Shown here piece after piece: positions 1 through 4,573 of a stretch of DNA of 5,009 nucleotides. Under the pieces are notes generated by a model, which did not search any database, was not told the DNA's origin, and worked only from the letters and a program-made list of their open reading frames with translations. This DNA is from JANNAV01 sp031384695 (GTDB taxonomy: Bacteria > Pseudomonadota > Alphaproteobacteria > Rhodobacterales > Rhodobacteraceae): assembly GCA_031384695.1 (NCBI GenBank), contig JANNAV010000321.1:1-5009 (forward strand), in the 5' to 3' direction. A program made the position numbers and the translations under genes. Positions within the stretch are counted from its first letter, which is position 1, and each line of letters starts with the position of its first letter.

Positions 1-1
1 C

Positions 2-397
2 GTGAAAAAGGCGGTGGCGACGCTGAAGGCGCGCGGCGCCAAGCAGGCGGTGCAGTTTCCGAAAGATCACCGGCCCTGGGGCTGGTTCGAGACGCTGGTG
101 CTGGCCGACCGCTTTCAGGTCAAGCGCATCCATGTGCATCCCGGTGCGGCGCTTTCGTTGCAAAGCCATGTCCACCGCTCGGAACACTGGATCGTGGTGG
201 CGGGCACCGCCAAGGTGACGGTGGACGCGCATGTGCAACTGTTGACCGAGAACCAGTCGGTCTACATCCCGCTCGGCGCCGTGCACCGGATGGAAAACCC
301 CGGCCGGGTGCCGATGGTGCTGATCGAGGTGCAGACCGGCCCCTATCTGGGCGAGGATGACATCATCCGCTATGAGGATATCTACGCGCGCAAATGA
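2..397 (+). CDS. manC: ManC C-terminal phosphomannose isomerase cupin domain (5' partial)
   Basis: This is the 3' end of a mannose-1-phosphate guanylyltransferase / mannose-6-phosphate isomerase, the bifunctional cytoplasmic enzyme that makes GDP-mannose for surface polysaccharides. The visible 131 residues match the type II isomerase cupin: RPWGW near residues 24-28, the VKRI strand at 40-43, SLQSHVHRSEHW at 52-63 (Gln54, His56 and Glu61 are probable metal ligands), ENQSVYIPLG at 84-92, a further His95, and the closing block IEVQTGPYLGEDDIIRYED. The GTG at base 2 is most likely an internal Val, because residues 1-20 look like the linker that follows the nucleotidyltransferase domain in ManC. 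The alternative is a stand-alone isomerase cupin starting at this GTG, which one upstream base cannot exclude. The gene converges on repA with 65 bp between the stop codons, and I see no clear hairpin terminator there. Confidence 0.88.
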   Translation: MKKAVATLKARGAKQAVQFPKDHRPWGWFETLVLADRFQVKRIHVHPGAALSLQSHVHRSEHWIVVAGTAKVTVDAHVQLLTENQSVYIPLGAVHRMENPGRVPMVLIEVQTGPYLGEDDIIRYEDIYARK

Positions 398-462
398 AGG
401 GGGGGCACAAATGACCGGGGGCGCGGGAATGAAGGCAGCGGGCAAATTGAAGGCAAACCGCT

Positions 463-1500
463 TTAAGCCTGCCGCTTCTCCAGCCAGCCCAGAAAGGCGC
501 GGTCCGGCGCGCGCAGCCCCGGGCGGCCCGAGCGGTGCCACATGTCACGCCATTCCGCCTCCAGCGCATAGATATCCCAGCCCGGCGCCAGCCTGCGCGC
601 CTGCTCCAGCGTGGCCTCCCCCAGCGGCGGGATGGTTGTCGCCGGGGCAACCGCCTCGACCACCGTCGGCTGCTGCGGGGTCACATGCAACAGATCGCCC
701 GCGTCCAGCATCAGATCATAATCGGGAATATTGCCGCTGTTGATCACATCGCGCAGCATGGCGCGGAACACCCGGCGCGGGCTGGTGGACCCCGCCTTCT
801 TTTGCAGCACTTCCAGCGAGATGCGCCAATCGGGCTGGCGGCCGCAATGCTTGCGCGCCAACTCGTAAAGCCGGCGCTCCAAAGGCCTGCGCAGCCGGAA
901 ATAATCCCGGCTCACCGTCAGCACCGATTTCGCCATGATCGCACTGAACAGCCATTCGCTCAGGGTCAGCCGCACCTGGATCATCCGCCCGCCCCGGGTT
1001 TTGCGCACGATCTCCCAATCCTCGATCAGCCCGAAACCGCGCGTCACCTCCAGATCCCCCGCCACCAGATTGGTGGTGATGCGGGTGCCCGCCAGCCGCT
1101 CGAAGGTCTCGCGCAGCCGCCGGTAGGCATCGCCCGAGGTTTCGCGGTTGGTCGCCACCAGAAGATCATGCGCCCGCAGATGCAGCCTGCGCGCCACCGG
1201 CCGCCCCGCATTCAGCCCCGCCATGATCTGGCTGGTGCAATAGATCAGGATATCCTTGTCGTGGATGGTGGCGCGGCCCTTCACCGAAGGCGTCACCTCG
1301 ATCTCCACCGCGTTATGGTGATAGCGCAGGATGGTCAGGTCCGGCCGCGTCGCCAGCGAGAACAGCGGGTGCTCCATGCTGGCCATATCATCCTTGGGCA
1401 GCGCATCGAACACATCGCAGGAAAAGAAATCCGCCCCCCCCTGCGGAGCCGCCAAATTCAAAGCCGCCAAATGCCCGCCCGAAACAAGCGAATTCCCCAT
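463..1500 (-). CDS. repA: RepA plasmid replication initiator
   Basis: This encodes a replication initiator of the RepA (RPA) family found on alphaproteobacterial plasmids. It should bind the upstream iterons and open the origin together with DnaA. From the ATG at 1500 it is 345 aa. Recognisable blocks are DVFDALPKDDMASMEHPLF (about 29-47), SVKGRATIHDKDILIYC (72-88), HDLLVATNR (111-119), LAGTRITTN (136-144), FGLIEDWEIVRKTR (156-169) and the conserved basic stretch SRDYFRLRRPLERRLYELA (about 197-215). A C-terminal module (about 295-345: APGWDIYALEAEWRDMW, then RAFLGWLEKR) follows a Pro/Ala-rich linker. I chose the ATG at 1500 because the reading frame open to a GTG at 1650 adds 50 residues with no family resemblance, has no good Shine-Dalgarno sequence, and would place the DnaA box inside the gene. 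An AGGGA lies about 12 nt before the ATG, so the start is only moderately certain. An 8-C run (1434-1441) lies in the N-terminal coding part. Confidence 0.93.
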   Translation of the reverse strand: MGNSLVSGGHLAALNLAAPQGGADFFSCDVFDALPKDDMASMEHPLFSLATRPDLTILRYHHNAVEIEVTPSVKGRATIHDKDILIYCTSQIMAGLNAGRPVARRLHLRAHDLLVATNRETSGDAYRRLRETFERLAGTRITTNLVAGDLEVTRGFGLIEDWEIVRKTRGGRMIQVRLTLSEWLFSAIMAKSVLTVSRDYFRLRRPLERRLYELARKHCGRQPDWRISLEVLQKKAGSTSPRRVFRAMLRDVINSGNIPDYDLMLDAGDLLHVTPQQPTVVEAVAPATTIPPLGEATLEQARRLAPGWDIYALEAEWRDMWHRSGRPGLRAPDRAFLGWLEKRQA

Positions 1501-1612
1501 GCCGCTGCGCCGTCCCTGCCTGATGCCGTCGCGCTTGTCCGGCTGGGGCTGCGCGGCACCCTGCGCGGCCCCACCTGCACGATTCGTGGTTTCACTGACA
1601 CCCAGCCTAAAG

Positions 1613-1621
1613 TTATCCACA
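1613..1621 (+). promoter_or_regulatory. DnaA box (TTATCCACA)
   Basis: The nine bases TTATCCACA match the strict DnaA-box consensus TTWTNCACA exactly. The box lies 41 bp from the first iteron and about 115 bp upstream of the chosen repA start, where a host DnaA site is expected in an iteron origin. It is the only perfect copy I found in the intergenic region. Confidence 0.8.
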
Positions 1622-1661
1622 GGCCGCGTCCAGCACGGCGGTTGCCTCACGACCCAACCGG

Positions 1662-1727
1662 TCGGGGTTTCGGAATCGTCCAGCCGGGGTTTCAGAGTCG
1701 CCTTATCGGGGTTTCAGAGTCGGACGG
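1662..1727 (+). repeat. Three 22-bp iterons (probable RepA-binding sites)
   Basis: Three direct repeats start at 1662, 1684 and 1706, exactly 22 bp apart. The conserved core is YCGGGGTTTCRGARTCG (17 bp): copies 2 and 3 differ only at their first base, and copy 1 differs from copy 3 at two positions (GGAATCG against AGAGTCG). The last five bases of each unit are not conserved. A 22-bp spacing is close to two helical turns, so bound protein would sit on one face of the DNA, as in known iteron plasmids. Their position between the DnaA box and the AT-rich block supports a role as initiator-binding and copy-control sites; binding by RepA is inferred. Confidence 0.85.
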
Positions 1728-1796
1728 TTCACCGGCCAAAAAAGCAAGCACTTGATATGCTGTATGAATTCAGGCCTGTTGGCGTTCAGAAAACCA

Positions 1797-1836
1797 TCGT
1801 AACTATTTAATAACATCATATTAACTAAAAAAAATT
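1797..1836. other. AT-rich probable DNA-unwinding element
   Basis: Only 6 of these 40 bases are G or C, in a window that is otherwise strongly GC-rich. The block includes an inverted repeat TTAATA (1807-1812) / TATTAA (1819-1824) and a run of eight A (1827-1834). It lies about 70 bp beyond the iterons on the side away from the DnaA box. An AT-rich tract beside iterons is normally where the strands melt for replication, which is the inferred role. It could also contain promoter elements. Confidence 0.6.
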
Positions 1837-1944
1837 CCGGCCATCAGTCCTTGGCGCCGCAACAGGGGAACCCGGCACCGACAAAAAAGGGCTTAGAACA
1901 AAGAAGAAATCGCCCATATCGCCAAACACAGACGCATCATGTTT

Positions 1945-1973
1945 TTTTCGTGATGTATGGATATTTTCGTGAT
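1945..1973 (+). repeat. Pair of TTTTCGTGAT direct repeats before parA
   Basis: TTTTCGTGAT occurs at 1945-1954 and again at 1964-1973, with starts 19 bp apart, and each copy is followed closely by ATGG (1957-1960 and 1974-1977). The pair ends 19 bp before the parA Shine-Dalgarno sequence. Direct repeats in this place could be an operator for autoregulation of parA by its own N-terminal DNA-binding region, or a partition site. Both roles are inference from position alone. Confidence 0.45.
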
Positions 1974-1991
1974 ATGGCTTACCAAGCCCTT

Positions 1992-1996
1992 GGGAG
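1992..1996 (+). promoter_or_regulatory. parA ribosome binding site that decides the start
   Basis: GGGAG (within TGGGAG) lies 8 nt before the ATG at 2005. The in-frame ATG at 1957 has only T-rich sequence upstream and no Shine-Dalgarno match, so 2005 is preferred. Confidence 0.65.
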
Positions 1997-2004
1997 CCAC
2001 CAAC

Positions 2005-3414
2005 ATGAACCCAACCACATCCGATCTGCAAGCGCTGGCCGGGGTCTGCCTTGCCGCATCCGGCGCTGCACCTGACAGCCGCGCGCCAGACGGCCCCGCA
2101 CCAGACAGCCTGGCCCCGCGCCCGATCTCGATCTGGGAGATCACCACCTGGATCCTGCCGATGGCGCCCGAGCATCTGCGCCGGGTGTTGGCCGCCGAGC
2201 CCGCCCTGCCGCAAGGTCGCGCCGGGGGCGGCGCGGAAGGCGGCACCCGCTGGTTCACGACCGCCGAGGTTGCGGTTTTGCGTGGCCATTTCGCCCGCAG
2301 CCATTCCGCCGGCACCGCGCGCGGCAAACGCTATCGGCCCGGCCGCCCCGCCGATGCCCGCGCGCCGCTGATCGCGCTGGCAAACCCGATCGGCGGCACC
2401 GGTCGCAGCACCGCCCTGTTGCATCTGGCGACGGCTGCAGGTTTGGCGGGCTACAGGGTGCTGGTGATCGACGCCGATCCTGCCGGGCGGCTGGCCGCAT
2501 CCCTCGGTGTGGCAGCTCTGGGTGTGGCAGCCCCCGGCGGGGCGGCTCTGGGTGTGACAGCCCCCGGTGTGACTGCGGGCCACAGCGCAGGCGTGCTGGC
2601 GCTGATCGCCCGCAATGCAGCACAGCATCTGCGCCGGGTCAATCAGAACCGGCTGGATCGCGGCGAGCCGCCCCTGGCAATGGATGAAACCCTGGCGGCG
2701 GCGTTGAACAGCCAGACCGGCGATCTGATCCGCCCCAGCCTCTGGCCGGGGCTGGATGTGCTGCCCTCGGTGGCGGGCCTGCTGCAAGCCGATCTGCAGA
2801 TCGGGGCGTGGCGCGCCACGCTGCACGGCTGGCAGCCCTGGGGGGCGCTGGCAACCGCGCTTGACGGCGAGGATTTGCGCCGCCGCTATGATCTGATCCT
2901 TGCCGATACCGGGCGGGGTCTTGGGCCACTGGCCCTCGCGGTGCTGGCCTCGGCCGATGTGCTGCTCGCACCTTTGCCGCTGACGCCCGCCGGGCTGGCC
3001 GGTCTGGGCGCCGGGTTGCAAGGCCTTGCCACCGCCATCGGCACCCTTGAAGCCGAGGCGCAGATGGCGGCGCGGGCGCTGGGGCAGGCGCCTCTGGTGC
3101 TGCCATGGCGCAGGCTGGCGGTGCTGCCCACCCAAGGCGGGGCCGATGCGGGCGCGCATCTGGCAGGTTTCGCGGCGAAACCCGGGGGGGGGGAGTTGGG
3201 GGCGGCCCTGCTGCCCAACCCCTTGCCCCAGATCCCCCAGATCGCGGCGGGCCGCATCACCCAGTTTTACGATCTGGATTACCGCGAGATCGGCCGCCTC
3301 GCCTATACCCCCCAGCGCGACGCCTGCGAGGCGGCCTGGCGCGGGGTGGCGGCAATGCTTGCCGGGCTTTGGGCCGAAGACAGCCCGCAACACAGTCTGG
3401 CCCTGCCGCTCTGA
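2005..3414 (+). CDS. parA: ParA-like partition ATPase with degenerate Walker A motif
   Basis: This 469-aa protein has the layout of a large plasmid ParA (ParA Ia-like). An N-terminal region of about 115 residues includes a probable DNA-binding part (RWFTTAEVAVLRGHF at 82-96), followed by the basic KRYRPGRP (108-115) and then a ParA/MinD-type fold. Fold landmarks are the P-loop position NPIGGTGRST (127-136), the strand VLVIDADPAGRLA (152-164, Asp156 and Asp158 kept), the Walker B-like YDLILADTGRGLG (295-307, Asp301 kept) and the following SADVLLAPLPLTPAG. The family P-loop is KGGxGK[ST][ST]; here the signature lysine is Ile129 and the P-loop lysine is Arg134, so normal ATP hydrolysis is doubtful. 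Two pentapeptide arrays (22-36 and 167-191) are unusual insertions, and a ten-G run lies late in the gene. The gene is divergent from repA, and no parB follows before the convergent glycosyltransferase. ParA-like identity is firm; whether it is an active partition ATPase is not. Confidence 0.87.
   Translation: MNPTTSDLQALAGVCLAASGAAPDSRAPDGPAPDSLAPRPISIWEITTWILPMAPEHLRRVLAAEPALPQGRAGGGAEGGTRWFTTAEVAVLRGHFARSHSAGTARGKRYRPGRPADARAPLIALANPIGGTGRSTALLHLATAAGLAGYRVLVIDADPAGRLAASLGVAALGVAAPGGAALGVTAPGVTAGHSAGVLALIARNAAQHLRRVNQNRLDRGEPPLAMDETLAAALNSQTGDLIRPSLWPGLDVLPSVAGLLQADLQIGAWRATLHGWQPWGALATALDGEDLRRRYDLILADTGRGLGPLALAVLASADVLLAPLPLTPAGLAGLGAGLQGLATAIGTLEAEAQMAARALGQAPLVLPWRRLAVLPTQGGADAGAHLAGFAAKPGGGELGAALLPNPLPQIPQIAAGRITQFYDLDYREIGRLAYTPQRDACEAAWRGVAAMLAGLWAEDSPQHSLALPL
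2068..2112 (+). repeat. 15-bp tandem array in parA encoding APDxx repeats
   Basis: Three units of 15 bp start at 2068, 2083 and 2098 and encode A-P-D-S-R, A-P-D-G-P and A-P-D-S-L (ParA residues 22-36). A decayed fourth unit beginning A-P-R follows. The unit is in frame, so copy-number changes would alter only linker length. The region is probably a disordered spacer ahead of the DNA-binding part. Confidence 0.7.
2503..2577 (+). repeat. 15-bp tandem array in parA encoding LGVAA/PGVTA repeats
   Basis: Five in-frame 15-bp units start at 2503, 2518, 2533, 2548 and 2563. They encode L-G-V-A-A, L-G-V-A-A, P-G-G-A-A, L-G-V-T-A and P-G-V-T-A (ParA residues 167-191). Units 2+3 and 4+5 also pair as a 30-bp higher-order repeat. 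The array falls just after the IDADP strand, where ParA proteins normally have a short loop and helix, so it looks like an insertion grown by slippage rather than part of the conserved fold. Confidence 0.8.
3184..3193 (+). repeat. Run of ten G inside parA
   Basis: Ten consecutive G bases encode part of P-G-G-G-E in the C-terminal third of ParA. A run this long is prone to slippage, and gain or loss of one base would shift the frame over roughly the last 75 codons. It may also be a sequencing-error hotspot, but the frame as given stays intact to the expected C-terminus. Confidence 0.75.
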
Positions 3415-3456
3415 TCACACCCGCCCTCTCGCACCCGGCCCCTCACACCCGGCCCA
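3415..3456 (+). repeat. Three 14-bp tandem repeats at the parA/glycosyltransferase junction
   Basis: Three 14-bp units start at 3415, 3429 and 3443 with the consensus TCRCACCCGGCCCC. The array begins at the base after the parA stop codon, fills the whole 28-bp gap, and its third unit supplies the stop and last codons of the convergent glycosyltransferase. I see no hairpin with a T-tract, so it is not an obvious intrinsic terminator. Confidence 0.7.
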
Positions 3457-4390
3457 GCACGGCTGCCAGATACAGCAGTGCCGTGCCAAAGCCGGTCTGG
3501 CGGTGGATACCCAGCCCGTGCAGCGTCCGCAGCCGGGCGAGGCGGCCTTGCGGGCGGCCAAGCTCTTGCACGATCCGGGCGGCTTCGGGTGTCAGGGGGA
3601 CCGGGCTTGCGGCCAGCGCCGCCAGATTGGCGGCAAACCAGGTCTGAAACCGGCGGCCAAACAGCAGCCGTGTCCGGCGGATCAGCGCCAGCGGTCCTTG
3701 CGGCGCGCCCATCACGTTGCTGTCGTGCTGGCGGTAATGCAGCACGCAGGTCTTGTCCACCACCGCCCGCCCGCCGGCGGCGATCACCAAAAGCGCCAGC
3801 CACCAGTCCTGAAACGCCACCCCCGGGTGCCGCCCCGCCTGCCGTGCCAGCGCCAGCGCCGCCGGGTTCAGCACCAGCGAATGGCCGCTGACCATGTTCT
3901 GCACCACCGCATTCTGCACCAGCACCGCGCGGCCCGGCTGGCGCGAGCGGCCGATAGCGCGGCCCGCCGCATCAACATGCAGCGACTGCGCGCCATAGAT
4001 CAGCGGCAGGTGGTTGTCATCTTGCGCGGCCAACACCGCCATCGCCCGCGAAAGCTTGGCCGGCAGCCAGATATCATCCTGATCACACAGGGCAAGATGC
4101 AGGGCCGGGGTCTGCGCCAGATCGGGCACCAGATCGGGATGGGTGATCAGCCACAGAAAGTTCTGCGCCGCCCCCGCGCGTGGCCCCTGCAGCAGGCGGA
4201 TGTCATGCGCCTGCCCATGTCGGGCGGCGAAATCCCCGATCAGCGCCCGGGTGCCGTCGGTTGAGCCGTCATCGCTGACCCAGAGCGCCCAGTTCTGATG
4301 CTCCTGGGCTGCGATGCTGGCCAGTTGCTCCGGCAACCAGCGCGCGCCATTCAGCGTGCACATGGCGATCAGGATCAAAGGTTGGGTCAC
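3443..4390 (-). CDS. Family 2 glycosyltransferase, rhamnosyltransferase-like
   Basis: This 315-aa cytoplasmic or membrane-associated GT-A enzyme should transfer a sugar from a nucleotide donor during exopolysaccharide, capsule or O-antigen assembly. Family motifs are in order: CTLNGARWLPEQLASI (11-26), the nucleotide-binding VSDDGSTDGT (38-47), the metal-binding LCDQDDIWLPAKL (101-113), SGHSLVLN (168-175), the probable catalytic-acid region FQDWWLAL (193-200) and YRQHDSNVMGA (219-229). DQDDIW together with YRQHxxNVxGA is typical of GT2 proteins annotated as rhamnosyltransferases, but the donor and acceptor cannot be read from the sequence. There are no clear transmembrane segments. The GTG at 4390 is chosen because GGAAGGA lies 9 nt upstream. 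The gene converges on parA, occupies the place where parB might be expected, and is divergent from the next gene. Confidence 0.92.
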   Translation of the reverse strand: MTQPLILIAMCTLNGARWLPEQLASIAAQEHQNWALWVSDDGSTDGTRALIGDFAARHGQAHDIRLLQGPRAGAAQNFLWLITHPDLVPDLAQTPALHLALCDQDDIWLPAKLSRAMAVLAAQDDNHLPLIYGAQSLHVDAAGRAIGRSRQPGRAVLVQNAVVQNMVSGHSLVLNPAALALARQAGRHPGVAFQDWWLALLVIAAGGRAVVDKTCVLHYRQHDSNVMGAPQGPLALIRRTRLLFGRRFQTWFAANLAALAASPVPLTPEAARIVQELGRPQGRLARLRTLHGLGIHRQTGFGTALLYLAAVLGRV

Positions 4391-4399
4391 AGGCGGCGG

Positions 4400-4406
4400 T
4401 CCTTCC
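4400..4406 (-). promoter_or_regulatory. Ribosome binding site of the glycosyltransferase gene
   Basis: On the minus strand GGAAGGA ends 9 nt before the GTG at 4390. This strong match supports the GTG start over the ATG at residue 10, which would cut off the first strand of the fold. Confidence 0.65.
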
Positions 4407-4420
4407 GGGGCTTGGCTCTT

Positions 4421-4448
4421 GCTATCCTCCCCACGGCAGAAGCGTCAA
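4421..4448 (-). promoter_or_regulatory. Candidate sigma-70 promoter for the glycosyltransferase gene
   Basis: On the minus strand TTGACG (4448-4443) is followed after 16 bp by GATAGC (4426-4421). The -35 element is a near-consensus match of the kind favoured in Rhodobacter-type bacteria, while the -10 is weak. Transcription would begin around 4412-4415, giving a very short leader before the ribosome binding site. Confidence is limited by the poor -10 element. Confidence 0.4.
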
Positions 4449-4450
4449 CC

Positions 4451-4503
4451 GCGCCCAAAGCCGGCACACAAACCCGGGCACCCAAACCCGGTACCCAAAC
4501 CCG
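4451..4503 (+). repeat. Degenerate 13/14-bp tandem repeats in the divergent intergenic region
   Basis: Four copies of a CCCAAACCCG-like decamer start at 4454, 4467, 4481 and 4494 (spacings 13, 14 and 13). The last two are identical; the first has G for C and the second A for C at one position. The spacers are GGCA or GGTA-like. The array lies between the divergent glycosyltransferase and the final gene, just upstream of the candidate -35 element on the minus strand. A regulatory-protein array or a simple minisatellite are both possible. Confidence 0.65.
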
Positions 4504-4559
4504 GTACATGGACAGCCGCCCGGCCAGCGGGTACATCGAAGGCCACCGAAACGGCTCTT

Positions 4560-4564
4560 GAGGA
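4560..4564 (+). promoter_or_regulatory. Ribosome binding site of the last gene
   Basis: GAGGA lies 9 nt before the GTG at 4574, and an in-frame TGA at 4559-4561 overlaps it, so no longer start is possible. This decides in favour of the GTG at 4574 over the in-frame GTG codons at 4586 and 4595. Confidence 0.65.
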
Positions 4565-4573
4565 CAAAGCCCA

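Larger units (their letters stand above)
1501..2004. other. Probable plasmid origin of replication / divergent repA-parA control region
   Basis: This 504-bp stretch between the divergent repA and parA starts has no convincing gene. It contains, in order, one perfect DnaA box, three 22-bp iterons, an AT-rich block, and a pair of 10-bp direct repeats before parA. DnaA box plus iterons plus an AT-rich segment beside an initiator gene is the classic layout of an iteron-controlled theta origin, so I infer oriV lies here. Both repA and parA promoters must lie in this stretch as well, unless they are transcribed from outside, but I could not find an unambiguous -35/-10 pair. The part from about 1840 to 1940 shows nothing I can identify. 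Confidence 0.75.

Noticed and set aside
398..462. A terminator between the convergent manC and repA.
   Set aside because: I could not find a stem-loop of useful length followed by a T-tract on either strand.
463..1650. A longer repA starting at the GTG at 1650.
   Set aside because: The extra 50 residues show no family similarity, the GTG lacks a ribosome binding site, and the DnaA box would be coding.
1662..1727. The direct repeats as a CRISPR array.
   Set aside because: The units are 22 bp with a 17-bp conserved core and only 5 bp between cores, so there are no spacers; the context is a plasmid origin.
535..1755. A 406-aa open frame on the plus strand opposite repA.
   Set aside because: It is His/Arg/Pro-rich with no recognisable domain, overlaps all of repA and runs through the iterons; it is an antisense shadow.
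1753..1768. TTGATA and TATGAA as promoter elements in the origin region.
   Set aside because: The two are only 4 bp apart, and no partner element lies at 16-18 bp from either.
1957..2004. An ATG at 1957 as the parA start.
   Set aside because: It has no Shine-Dalgarno sequence and lies inside the direct-repeat pair; the ATG at 2005 has GGGAG at good spacing.
1825..3393. A 522-aa open frame on the minus strand opposite parA.
   Set aside because: It is Gln/Gly/Arg-rich low-complexity sequence, has no family motifs, and is the expected antisense shadow of a GC-rich gene; the plus-strand frame shows ordered ParA motifs.
3026..4264. A 412-aa plus-strand open frame spanning the end of parA and the glycosyltransferase.
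   Set aside because: It overlaps two well-supported genes in other frames, and its composition is typical of out-of-frame GC-rich DNA.
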